Shown here in pieces: positions 33,112-41,032 of a stretch of 64,000 bases of DNA. Source of the DNA: Geoalkalibacter subterraneus (GTDB taxonomy: Bacteria > Desulfobacterota > Desulfuromonadia > Desulfuromonadales > Geoalkalibacteraceae). The notes beneath the pieces are model-generated. The model did no database searches. It was not told where the DNA came from and saw nothing but the letters and a program-made list of their open reading frames with translations. A program made the translations under genes and the position numbers. The stretch's first letter is position 1, and each line of letters begins with the position of its first letter. The DNA lies in contig NZ_CP010312.1 of NCBI RefSeq assembly GCF_000827125.1, positions 178,123 to 242,122 on the forward strand, given 5' to 3'.

Positions 33112-33326
33112 ATACAGCCTCCTCCGTAAAAAGTTTTTCGATAAGGGTTTAGGGAGCGCCCGCCGCGCTTTTATTGCTCCCGGTTGCTGGCCGGGTGGCG
33201 GGCCTCCCAAGGACAGGTGCTGGCGGGCTCAGCCTGTCCACGCTTCCCCGCACCTCATGTGAGGCCGGTGCCCGTCTTGCGACTCGTTGCACCCAGAGTC
33301 AGCCTTAAATGGCTATCTCGCAAAGT
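33112..33326 (-). ncRNA. Strongly structured intergenic RNA candidate
   Basis: No open frame, but dense pairing: GGGAG-C-GCCCGCC (33151-33163) with GGCGGGCCTCCC (33196-33207); CCCGG/CCGGG inside it (33178-33194); GGACAGG/CCTGTCC (33210-33238); CCTC/GAGG (33252-33263); and a three-way junction 33275-33324 made of CTTGCG/CGCAAAG, GACTC/GAGTC and AGCC/GGCT. It lies between the DndC-like stop and the ribosome-binding site of the TGT-like gene, as a riboswitch-like leader or small RNA would. I do not recognise a known class. Confidence 0.5.
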
Positions 33327-35159
33327 TTAAAATCCTGACGCTTCGCCCCAAAGGTCAAGCTGAACCTGCCTGGCCGGATTGCCTGATTTTGGCAAGATGG
33401 CGACGTGGCGTTTCGCCTCGCGTTCAATCTCTTCGCCAGAGGAATCAGACTGCGCCGCCAGCTGATCTTCCATCTCCTTTTTGCTCACGGTTTTTTTCAG
33501 CAGATCTTTAAGGTCAAAGGCACCCTCGCACAGCCCGACTCGCTCCTTAAATGTTGTCCGACGAAGAATGTTGTCCACAATCCCTGCCTGAGCCCCTTTT
33601 GCCAAAGTCAGCGTCCCAAGCCCGACATAGCGCCGGTAAGCTGCGGTAACAACCTGCTCCTTGCCGAAATCATCGATCAGGTGGTCAAGCTCAAAGCCAA
33701 AGACATAGCCTGCTGCCTCCTCGTCAACCTCGAACAACGGCCCCTCATTGGCCTGCATAACCACTCGTCCATCCTTAAGGGTGCGCACTCCCATGCACTG
33801 GCTGTTTTCATCCAGACTCTCCAGCACAACATCACGCAGGCCGCAGAACTGATACTCATTGCCGGGCTCAAGCCACCCGTCGCCCACATAGAGATAGCGC
33901 TTGGACGGCATCTTGAGCGTTTGCGGTTTTTGAGTTTCGGGGATTTCGTAGCGCTCGCCGCGATAATAGATGTCGCGGAAAATACGAAGCGCCCGGTGCC
34001 CGCCCCAGAGACCCTGAAGGCTCCAGAGCGCATCGATGGCGATTAGTGCCTGGGCGGAAACCAACTCGAAGCGCGGTTCAATGCCAAGCTGTGCTGCCTT
34101 TTCCTTCTCACGCACATCGATCGTCAGACAAATCTGCAGCAACCTCTCACACATCTGCGGCGAGTAAACATCCGGGGTAATGGTGATATAGCCGTTGTTG
34201 ATCGTGCGCCCAATCCAGGTACGACTGGAGAAATCGTACTGAGTGTTGACCAGATACTTCTGAAGGCGAAGCAACTCCCCCATATAGCCGTAGCGCTCAG
34301 GGTCGGTTTCAAGCAGTTTTTCCAGCGAGTGGTCGCGCCCGACCGTGCAGACCGAACATCCGAAGCGACATTTGTAGACTTCGCAACCATTTTGCGTGCG
34401 GGTTTCCCGGGACGCATCCCGGTAGAGCCTGATCAGGTTGCCGAAATCGGAAAAAGCCTCCTGCTCACCCTTGTTGCACGCCTTGAGATAGCCCCAGATG
34501 TCTGCATCGAGCCAGTCAGCCACAAGACTCAAAACCATGCGGCCCTTCTCGTCTTGCCACAGCCCAGCGACTTCTCCACGCCCCTCCATGCGGCTCTTGC
34601 GCCCCGCCGATTCGTCAAAACGAGTTCCCACAACGGTCACAGGAGCAATCTCCCCGTCCAGTTGCGCCAGCACTTTTTTGGCCAACCGCTCCTGCGGGAC
34701 GACCTTCAAATCTACCGTGCAGTCGCGTTGCGACTTGTTAGCGAATACAGGCAGGGCCCGTCCACCAAGAACCTTGACCACCCACTGGCTACCCAGAGCC
34801 GGGGTTGCAACCTCGATTCGCACATCCAGATCGTAACGTGCGGCATAAGCCTTGATGCGCTCCATCTCCCGTCGGGCATGAAGCGCCATCTCAGGGTTCT
34901 CGATCAGAGGGTCCGCATGCGTTACAACAATAAAAGGCTTGATGGCTCCGGCACTTTGCTCGACCACCTCTCGCGCCGTGGTTAAGACAAGATTAAGAGT
35001 TGTCGTTGAGTCTTTGCCCGAACTCCACGCACAAATTGCTGGGTGTCCTGCGTTAAATACTTCGCGCAACACCTCGCGTGCCCGAGCGACCAGATCCGGC
35101 CACGCTGGTCGTGGTCCCGCTTCTTGTTCAAATAAATCCTGCGAAGACAAAGACTCCAT
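33327..35159 (-). CDS. DndC-like PP-loop sulfurtransferase/ATPase (PAPS reductase family)
   Basis: 610 aa. PP-loop AWSSGKDSTTT (about 45-54), then QRDCTVDLKV and a cysteine cluster YKCRFGCSVCTVGRDHS (about 262-278) as in DndC, where it holds an iron-sulfur cluster. DndC takes part in phosphorothioate modification of DNA; dndA, B, D and E are not in the window, so this may be a different system using the same chemistry. ATG 35159 with AGGAGG 5 bp upstream; first gene of an operon with the TGT-like gene, and promoter TTGATT-17 bp-TAAAAT just upstream. The C-terminus has QLDLW, a clamp-binding-like peptide. Confidence 0.8.
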   Translation of the reverse strand: MESLSSQDLFEQEAGPRPAWPDLVARAREVLREVFNAGHPAICAWSSGKDSTTTLNLVLTTAREVVEQSAGAIKPFIVVTHADPLIENPEMALHARREMERIKAYAARYDLDVRIEVATPALGSQWVVKVLGGRALPVFANKSQRDCTVDLKVVPQERLAKKVLAQLDGEIAPVTVVGTRFDESAGRKSRMEGRGEVAGLWQDEKGRMVLSLVADWLDADIWGYLKACNKGEQEAFSDFGNLIRLYRDASRETRTQNGCEVYKCRFGCSVCTVGRDHSLEKLLETDPERYGYMGELLRLQKYLVNTQYDFSSRTWIGRTINNGYITITPDVYSPQMCERLLQICLTIDVREKEKAAQLGIEPRFELVSAQALIAIDALWSLQGLWGGHRALRIFRDIYYRGERYEIPETQKPQTLKMPSKRYLYVGDGWLEPGNEYQFCGLRDVVLESLDENSQCMGVRTLKDGRVVMQANEGPLFEVDEEAAGYVFGFELDHLIDDFGKEQVVTAAYRRYVGLGTLTLAKGAQAGIVDNILRRTTFKERVGLCEGAFDLKDLLKKTVSKKEMEDQLAAQSDSSGEEIEREAKRHVAILPKSGNPARQVQLDLWGEASGF

Positions 35160-35178
35160 AAAACCTCCTATGAAACAC

Positions 35179-35207
35179 ATTTTATAAAAAATAAAATAAA
35201 AAATCAA
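35179..35207 (-). promoter_or_regulatory. Promoter for the DndC-like operon
   Basis: On the minus strand TTGATT (35207-35202), 17 bp, TAAAAT (35184-35179), about 20 bp before the start codon. Confidence 0.55.
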
Positions 35208-35291
35208 GAAAAAAAGAATAGAGAAAAGGGTGATAGTTTATTGTAAAAGCTTGCAATTAAAAATATTGTCTAAAAAGATATATTAAAAAAA

Positions 35292-35318
35292 TTGACTTTT
35301 TGTTAAAAATGATATAGT
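35292..35318 (+). promoter_or_regulatory. Promoter for the triple-HTH gene
   Basis: TTGACT (35292-35297) after an A-run, and TATAGT (35313-35318). The spacer is only 15 bp, shorter than in the other members of this promoter set. Confidence 0.45.
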
Positions 35319-35339
35319 TTGATCTTGAAAGGATTGGGC

Positions 35340-35921
35340 ATGGAAGACATAAAACGTATCAGAAAAAAGCATGGGAAACCTTTTAAGGCTGTTGTTGTCG
35401 AGCTGGCATCGAAGGGAATGTCCCGACACGAAGCCGCACAGACACTTGGAATGGCAAGAACGACCTTCTATACATACTGTTCGCGTTACGGTCTGGACTG
35501 CTTTTTTGAAAAATCGCCCAAGCTCAGACAGATTGAAGAAGAGTACGGGGAGTCCTTCGAGGAGGTCGTTAAAGGGTTTGCAGAGATGAGATATTCCCGC
35601 AGGCGTGTAGCATCGATCCTGGGTCTTAACCTTAGCTACTTCCGCAGTCTGCTTGAAAAATACGATCTATCCGGGCACTTCCTGCCGCAAAAAGAGATGC
35701 GCTCTGATTGCAAGGGCCATGGCCCGGGCTGGCCCAAAGGAAAACCGCGGCCTCGCCCGCCGCGCTACAACGATGCTCAAATCCTTGAGCAAGTACGCAA
35801 ATACCCAAACATGAGCATGTTTAAGGTGTTCGCAGACATTGACATCACCACCGTCTACCGGCGATTCGGGTCCTTCGCCCAGGCCAGAGAAAAGGTCTTT
35901 CCGACACCCAAGGAGAATTAA
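35340..35921 (+). CDS. DNA-binding protein with duplicated HTH units
   Basis: 193 aa from ATG 35340 (AAAGGA 7 bp upstream). Two related units: IRKKHGKPFKAVVVELASKG with SRHEAAQTLGMARTTFY (about 4-52), and IEEEYGESFEEVVKGFAEMR with SRRRVASILGLNLSYF (about 62-110). A proline/lysine-rich linker (WPKGKPRPRPPRY) leads to a third helical unit. Reads as a plasmid-encoded regulator. Ends 4 bp into the convergent gene. No named family recognised. Confidence 0.7.
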   Translation: MEDIKRIRKKHGKPFKAVVVELASKGMSRHEAAQTLGMARTTFYTYCSRYGLDCFFEKSPKLRQIEEEYGESFEEVVKGFAEMRYSRRRVASILGLNLSYFRSLLEKYDLSGHFLPQKEMRSDCKGHGPGWPKGKPRPRPPRYNDAQILEQVRKYPNMSMFKVFADIDITTVYRRFGSFAQAREKVFPTPKEN

Positions 35922-36256
35922 TTCTGATCGGGGCTTTTTCGAGTCTCTTCTCGGGACGTCTCTGCGGGCAGACCTGATCTTTCACCAACCCCGTATCTTT
36001 CTATCTGGTCCAACTTCGACCGCAGAGATCCAATCCCCCGCTCCCTGTCGACCCTTGCCGCGATAGACCACCATGCCTGATCGTATTCGGGCCAATCAGA
36101 CTCAATACAAACGCACTCAAACGGACCCCTGCCATCAGCTTTTCTGCCGGCTTCAACTTTCTTGCCGAGTTCCAGCACCAGACGCCGCTCTTCTTCGTTT
36201 AAATACTTAAGCATGTCTTTGTTTTTGAGAACAAAATACCGAAATTCGCGCTCCAT
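35918..36256 (-). CDS. Hypothetical charged protein
   Basis: 112 aa from ATG 36256, with AAGGAG about 7 bp upstream. Helical start MEREFRYFVLKNKDMLKYLN, then a conserved-looking FECVCIESDWPEYDQAWW stretch. No family recognised. It lies about 50 bp after the zinc-type gene at 36308 in the same direction, so one transcript is likely. Confidence 0.6.
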   Translation of the reverse strand: MEREFRYFVLKNKDMLKYLNEEERRLVLELGKKVEAGRKADGRGPFECVCIESDWPEYDQAWWSIAARVDRERGIGSLRSKLDQIERYGVGERSGLPAETSREETRKSPDQN

Positions 36257-36307
36257 TCTTGACTCCTTGCTCAACGGTGTGGAGATGAAAAACCAAAAAC
36301 AACCTGG

Positions 36308-36952
36308 TTAGCAAGCTTTGCCGAGAAGCGATCTTCCCATAAGTTCATCCCAGTCAAAGGCGTTGCCCAAGGCTTCTTGAATAGAAATTGTCTGCGGCGA
36401 GTAACCATGGACCTTGTTGTTAAGAAGGTAGACTGCTTCCGGAACGCTTGTTTTGCCCTCGACAAAGAGAGTGCCTTTTTCGGTCAACCGCCACAGCCCG
36501 GCACCTCCGCGCCGACCACCCTGCTGATAGGGCTCAAGCAGACCGAAATGACGCAAGATAGCGTAGTCGGTTCCGGTAAGATCCTTGACTGCATCACGGA
36601 TATGAAGCCATCCCCCTTCGGAATCACGAACCGAGACCTCGCTGTAGACACGCACCAGAAGCGCGGCCAGCCCACTGTTGAGCTTGCGGCGGTAGCGCTT
36701 AACGAATTGATCGCAACAAGGGCACTGCGTCCCTCGATCCATTGCTGCCGCAAGTTGACTGCGGGCCTGCTCGACACTGATCGACTCCCCCCTGTCGCAG
36801 CGGTACTCCGGCGCCAACTCCCCGCCAGGGGTTGCGATCCCTGCACCCATTAAAAATTGCAGCGCCTGCTCTTTGCTCCATCCGCGTGTTTGCATAAACC
36901 GACGCATACGCTCTGCCAACTCCTCCACGCTTTGCTGCTGGTTGCGTTCCAT
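36308..36952 (-). CDS. Hypothetical protein with CPCC zinc-type motif and winged-helix-like part
   Basis: 214 aa; AAAGGAGG 8 bp before ATG. N-terminal helices, then TQCPCCDQFVKRYRRKLNSG (about 86-105) with a C-x-C-C pattern, and a region AILRHFGLLEP...GLWRLTEKGTLFV that looks like a winged helix. Similar proteins are common in phages and plasmids with no known role. First gene of a two-gene minus unit. Confidence 0.65.
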   Translation of the reverse strand: MERNQQQSVEELAERMRRFMQTRGWSKEQALQFLMGAGIATPGGELAPEYRCDRGESISVEQARSQLAAAMDRGTQCPCCDQFVKRYRRKLNSGLAALLVRVYSEVSVRDSEGGWLHIRDAVKDLTGTDYAILRHFGLLEPYQQGGRRGGAGLWRLTEKGTLFVEGKTSVPEAVYLLNNKVHGYSPQTISIQEALGNAFDWDELMGRSLLGKAC

Positions 36953-37135
36953 CCGCGAACCTCCTTTCCTAATGGTTTTTGATTCTTTCGAGAATACCTC
37001 GGGGAAAAGCCAGAAATAGCGTTGAAAAAGCTCCGATTTCAGCCTTTTTCAATGTCTTTTTTGCATGTCCGGCTAAGACTAAGGGGGAACTTTCAATGAA
37101 AAAAGGATTTGGCGTAACAGATATTTTAAAAAAAC

Positions 37136-37164
37136 TTGACTTTTTATAAAATAAAAAATAAGAT
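37136..37164 (+). promoter_or_regulatory. Promoter for the DUF4262 gene
   Basis: TTGACT (37136-37141) after an A-run, 17 bp, TAAGAT (37159-37164). The start codon is 26 bp further on, with AAAGGAGG. Confidence 0.65.
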
Positions 37165-37189
37165 AGGTGTAAAAGAGAAAGGAGGAATA

Positions 37190-37684
37190 ATGGATAAGCG
37201 ACAAGAAGACTTCTTCAGACAGCGTGAGAATAAAATCAAGAAGAAGATTGTCTCCGACATCGAAAATGTGGGCTGGAGCGTCATCGGTGTATTTGGTGAT
37301 ATCGAAAAAAACGAGCCTCCATTTAGCTACTCTGTGGGATTCAGCCGGATGGGAAAACCGGAGATCATCGTTGTGGGGCTCCCCTTGGAAATTGCTCAAA
37401 GCATTATCAACGAAATCGGCCAGAGGTTTAAGAAAACAGGCGTTTTCCCTGTGGCAGGAGATATCAGGGATGATCTGGCGAATCTGCCCTGCACCTTTAT
37501 TGCGCTCTCGGAGCAGGCGGTCAAAGAAAGACTCAGGGCAGCTACCGCTCTTATGGACCCGCCCGTAGAAGCCCTGCAGCTTATCTGGCCGGATCGGCAA
37601 GGAAAGTTTCCCTGGGATGAAGGCTTTGATGAGAGCATGCGAGCCGCACAGCCTCTGCTTGGCACCCCGCCCCTTAAACATTGA
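37190..37684 (+). CDS. DUF4262 domain protein
   Basis: 164 aa from ATG 37190 with GGAGG 5 bp upstream. GWSVIGVFGDIEKNEPPFSY then SVGFSRMGKPEIIVVGLP, and near the end LQLIWPDRQGKFPWDEGF, the DUF4262 order. Function of the family is unknown; it often occurs in plasmids and phages. The open frame upstream of 37190 is promoter DNA. The transglycosylase gene follows within 15 bp. Confidence 0.8.
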   Translation: MDKRQEDFFRQRENKIKKKIVSDIENVGWSVIGVFGDIEKNEPPFSYSVGFSRMGKPEIIVVGLPLEIAQSIINEIGQRFKKTGVFPVAGDIRDDLANLPCTFIALSEQAVKERLRAATALMDPPVEALQLIWPDRQGKFPWDEGFDESMRAAQPLLGTPPLKH

Positions 37685-37698
37685 AAAAGGAGTTTTCA

Positions 37699-38433
37699 GT
37701 GAATTTGGGATCAAGAGTTTTATCATTTGTTTGTCGTCAATACAGGGAAGGTCTGCACCGGCCCCGTATTCTGCTGGCCATTTTTCTCTGCGCGGCGATC
37801 TCTTTCGGAGCAGGCTTTTTCTTCTCGGCCCTGGAGAGTTCGGCGCAACGGATTGCTGTGCTGGAAGCGCAAAAAGAGCGATTTAAAATGCTGACAGAGC
37901 AGAGAAGGGAAACGATAGCCGACCTTCGTCGCCAGATTGAAGATGCAAGGGTGCGCATCGAGGCTATGGAGGCAAAAAGAAGATACCACGCCTCACTTGT
38001 TGATCGCATCATGGAGTCTTACTACTACCTGGACAAAGAATATGTGGAGCAGATCGTCTCTGCGGCGATCAGCACAGGAGAGCCGGAACTGGTTCTTTCG
38101 GTCGCCATGGCAGAAAGCTCTTTGCGCCACGACATCGTAAGCCACAAAGGCGCAATTGGGCTCACAGGCATTATTCCCAGGTACTGGAACGATGAACTTC
38201 AAAAGGCAGGCATTATCGAGAAGCCGTCCGACTACTACTCCCCGGCCAAAAACCTTGCCGCCTGCAAGCACATTCTCGACCTTCTGCGCCAGCGCTTCGA
38301 TGGCGATCTGGTCAAAGCCCTGCGCTACTACAACGGCGGCTCCCCAGGGGTTCACAGGTATGCCCAATGTCTTGCCTACGCTCAGAAAGTCATCTCTCAC
38401 AAGGAAACTTTTTTGACTTTAGCCGCATTGTGA
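37699..38433 (+). CDS. Membrane-anchored lytic transglycosylase
   Basis: 244 aa from GTG 37699, with AAAGGAG 7 bp upstream (TTG 37681 is in frame but has no site). One transmembrane segment (ILLAIFLCAAISFGAGFFF), a coiled coil (about 45-95), then an SLT domain with catalytic Glu in VAMAESSLRHD, followed by GAIGLTGIIP and ALRYYNGG. Anchored in the inner membrane with the enzyme in the periplasm. Second transglycosylase of the window, so it may aid DNA transfer or envelope work; no transfer genes are seen here. Confidence 0.85.
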   Translation: MNLGSRVLSFVCRQYREGLHRPRILLAIFLCAAISFGAGFFFSALESSAQRIAVLEAQKERFKMLTEQRRETIADLRRQIEDARVRIEAMEAKRRYHASLVDRIMESYYYLDKEYVEQIVSAAISTGEPELVLSVAMAESSLRHDIVSHKGAIGLTGIIPRYWNDELQKAGIIEKPSDYYSPAKNLAACKHILDLLRQRFDGDLVKALRYYNGGSPGVHRYAQCLAYAQKVISHKETFLTLAAL

Positions 38434-38460
38434 TTTGCGTTAAAATTAATATAAAAAAGA

Positions 38461-38489
38461 TTGACAAAAAATATAAATAAAGGTATTGT
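38461..38489 (+). promoter_or_regulatory. Promoter for the PRTRC parB gene
   Basis: AAAAAAGA then TTGACA (38461-38466), 17 bp, TATTGT (38484-38489). The same A-run plus TTGACA box is used at 40997, 42719, 43934 and 54240. Confidence 0.75.
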
Positions 38490-38520
38490 ATATCTATAAA
38501 CAAAAAGGAGGAATGACCGC

Positions 38521-40314
38521 ATGGAAGCAAGTATTGCTCAACTCAAAACCCCTGAAATTCCCTTAAGCCTGTTGTGTCTCAACTCTTACAATGCGCGCAA
38601 ATTTGAAAACCCCTCACCGGAACGAAAAGCAGCCCTTGATGAACTGGCCGCATCGATTGCCGCCAAGGGCATCATTCAACCGCTTCTGGTGCGGCAGGTC
38701 GAAGGGGATAAGTTTGAGATCATTGCAGGCGAAAGGCGCTATCGCGCAGCGCAGATCGCCGCCGAGGCCAAAGGACTCTCTGTCGATGATTTCATGGTTC
38801 CTGTCACCCTGTCCGAGAGTGACGACCAGGATGCTTACGAGAAGATGCTGATTGAGAACGATCAGCGCGAGGGGCTGACCCCTTTCGAGAGGGCTCAGTC
38901 CTACCAACGCTATCTTGACGAACGGGGCAATACCCTCGATTCGCTCAATTTTCTTTCCGAAACCACAGGTGTTCCCGTTCATGCAATCCGGCGAAGTGTC
39001 GCCTTGCTGAGTCTGCCTCAAGCCGTTCTCGATAAATGGCAAAGCGGCCAGATCTCTCAGGGCCACGTTGAGCAATTCACCCGTTTGAGCGGCGAGGAGA
39101 CACAGCTTAAAGCCTTGACCGCTTGTCTCCAGAACAACTGGACGGTCAAAGAGCTTCGCACCGCGATTGAAAACAGCTCCCCCGCCCTGGAGATCGCCCG
39201 GTTCGATCAAAGCGAATGCAAGACCTGCCAGCACAATTCCTCGCTGATGTCGTCCTTGTTTGCAGACGGCTCCGAGCAGGGCAAGTGTCTGGCCCCCAAG
39301 TGCTTTGAAAAAAAACAGGGTGAGCATTTCACCAACAACTGGAGCAAGGGAAAGCAGTTGTTCGGCACCAACGGTTTTCGTTTTGCCCACAGGCTTACAG
39401 CCCCTGAGCGCGAAGTTTTGGCCGAAGATCAGAAAAGCGCCGAGCGCTGCCTGTCGTGTCCCGAGTTCGTCAGCATTGTGGATCTCTCCGGCAAGGTTGC
39501 AGATGGCGCAAACCGAGCCTGTGTCGGGGCTAAAAAATGCTTTGAAGAACTCTACCTCAAGGTTGAAAAAAAGCCGGAAGAAGCACCTGTCGCACAGCCG
39601 CAGGAAGATACGGTTGATACCGACACCGCGTCCAAGAAGGACTGCGAACAAAAAAAACAGGGCAATGCCGCCAAAGCCTCAAGCTCTTTGAGTGAGGACG
39701 AAAAAGCCAAGCGAGCCCAGGCTAAATCACAGAAACGCTGCCTTGAGGCGCGAGAGGCCTTCTATGCCGAGGCGATCAAAGAGCGCATTGATGCGCTTGA
39801 TTCCAATTCGGCCCAGGTTCTGCGTCTGGCTCTCTTGTGTCTGGCCCTTTCCTCCTCCGAAGCCAAGTCCTGCATTAAGAGCAAGATCGGCCTCGATAAC
39901 TATTGCCGGTCGGAGAAAAAAACCATTGCAGAAAAACTCCAGCAGACCCCCGATGATCAACTCACGCAGATTCTGCAGGCCTCGCTGACAGAGCCCCTTC
40001 TCAAAAACGATTCCTGGCAGGGGGAAGCAATGCCCGAAGTGCGCCGTGTCGTTGGTTCAATTCTTGGGATTGATCTGCAAAGCGAGTGGACGCTTAGCGA
40101 AAACTATCTCAAAAAGCTCTCCCAGGCCGAAATTGTGGCCTTCGGAGAAGAAGATGGCGTTAAGCTTTGGGAAGATGAAAAGGTTCTGGCCTACAAGGAA
40201 AAGCATTATCCCAAAAAAGGCTGGATGTCTCTCAAAAAGGGTGAAATTCTCGACTGCATCCTCAAGTCAGGGGCCGATCTCAAAGGTAAGACCCCCAAGG
40301 AAATGCTTGGCTGA
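38521..40314 (+). CDS. PRTRC-system ParB-family protein
   Basis: 597 aa. ParB/sulfiredoxin-type nuclease domain about 10-110 (LNSYNARKFE, GERRYRAAQ), box LIENDQREGLTPFERA, then the HTH central domain (about 130-210). The long C-terminal part has Cys pairs (CKTC...CLAPKCFEKK, CLSC, CVGAKKCF) and a Lys-rich linker, as in PRTRC ParB rather than in chromosomal ParB. Probably binds a centromere-like site or acts as a CTPase switch. No ParA gene is in the window. First gene of the PRTRC block, closed by its own terminator. Confidence 0.88.
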   Translation: MEASIAQLKTPEIPLSLLCLNSYNARKFENPSPERKAALDELAASIAAKGIIQPLLVRQVEGDKFEIIAGERRYRAAQIAAEAKGLSVDDFMVPVTLSESDDQDAYEKMLIENDQREGLTPFERAQSYQRYLDERGNTLDSLNFLSETTGVPVHAIRRSVALLSLPQAVLDKWQSGQISQGHVEQFTRLSGEETQLKALTACLQNNWTVKELRTAIENSSPALEIARFDQSECKTCQHNSSLMSSLFADGSEQGKCLAPKCFEKKQGEHFTNNWSKGKQLFGTNGFRFAHRLTAPEREVLAEDQKSAERCLSCPEFVSIVDLSGKVADGANRACVGAKKCFEELYLKVEKKPEEAPVAQPQEDTVDTDTASKKDCEQKKQGNAAKASSSLSEDEKAKRAQAKSQKRCLEAREAFYAEAIKERIDALDSNSAQVLRLALLCLALSSSEAKSCIKSKIGLDNYCRSEKKTIAEKLQQTPDDQLTQILQASLTEPLLKNDSWQGEAMPEVRRVVGSILGIDLQSEWTLSENYLKKLSQAEIVAFGEEDGVKLWEDEKVLAYKEKHYPKKGWMSLKKGEILDCILKSGADLKGKTPKEMLG

Positions 40315-40338
40315 CCTGTTCCCTAAAATGCGTACCTC

Positions 40339-40371
40339 AAAAGCCCCGGCCCTGCGGTTGGGGCTTTTTTC
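40339..40371 (+). terminator. Intrinsic terminator after PRTRC parB
   Basis: AAAGCCCC (40339-40346) pairs with GGGGCTTT (40360-40367), followed by a T-run. Confidence 0.88.
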
Positions 40372-40466
40372 TTTGAATAGGAGCAAAAAAGGCAACCTTT
40401 TCGGCATAAACCCATAGCTCCTTCTGGCGTAATATGAGATAAAACCACCGACAAGGAGCTTTCTCT

Positions 40467-40913
40467 ATGCCTGAAAAGCCGCAGAAAACCAACCACCCCT
40501 CGATGCCTTATACTACCCCGGCCAATAACAAAAACCTTGTTGATCTTGCACAGTGCGAGACGATTGAATCCCAAATGCCGATAAAATTTGAGCGTACAGG
40601 GCGCATCATGAACCGCTTTGAGGGCGAGTGCATTGAGTGCGGCGAGCCACTTGACGCAGCCTTTATCAAGGGCAGAGTCAATACCTACTTTGCAGGGGTA
40701 GCGATTATCGAAGCCGCAGGGATCTGCCCGCAATGCAATCACCTCTCGGATCTCAGTACCCGTATTCGGGAAGACGGAAGTTTTGCCATAAGAGATGAAA
40801 GTGGCAACTGGCAAGAAATCCGGTTTACCCCCGCCCTGGTGCTTTTCGCCTTTGTCTTGAAAGCCGCCGCCATTACCAAAAAATGGGGCAAGCGTCTCTT
40901 GTTCAAGCCGTAG
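40467..40913 (+). CDS. Zinc-ribbon protein in the PRTRC block
   Basis: 148 aa. CIECGEP and CPQCNHL form a C4 zinc ribbon (about 52-95), and a hydrophobic helix (ALVLFAFVLKAA) sits near the C-terminus. AAGGAG 8 bp before ATG. Located between parB and the F-like gene. No known PRTRC name fits; small Cys-rich proteins occur three times in this block. Confidence 0.65.
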   Translation: MPEKPQKTNHPSMPYTTPANNKNLVDLAQCETIESQMPIKFERTGRIMNRFEGECIECGEPLDAAFIKGRVNTYFAGVAIIEAAGICPQCNHLSDLSTRIREDGSFAIRDESGNWQEIRFTPALVLFAFVLKAAAITKKWGKRLLFKP

Positions 40914-40996
40914 CCCCAACATTTCTTGCTGCTTTGCCGGCCTGTGTCCGACCCCGACAAGGGCACAAGGCTGTTGCCATGATTGAACAAAAAAGA

Positions 40997-41025
40997 TTGA
41001 CAAAATAATAAAAAATAGATATTGT
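40997..41025 (+). promoter_or_regulatory. Promoter of the PRTRC F-like gene, likely leaderless
   Basis: TTGACA (40997-41002), 17 bp, TATTGT (41020-41025). The ATG at 41033 begins only 8 bases after the -10, so transcription should start at or next to it, and there is no ribosome-binding site. Confidence 0.75.
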
Positions 41026-41032
41026 TTGGTTT

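Noticed and set aside
33112..33326. tRNA or known riboswitch
   Set aside because: The stems do not form a cloverleaf, and I could not match any riboswitch core I know; reported only as a structured RNA candidate.
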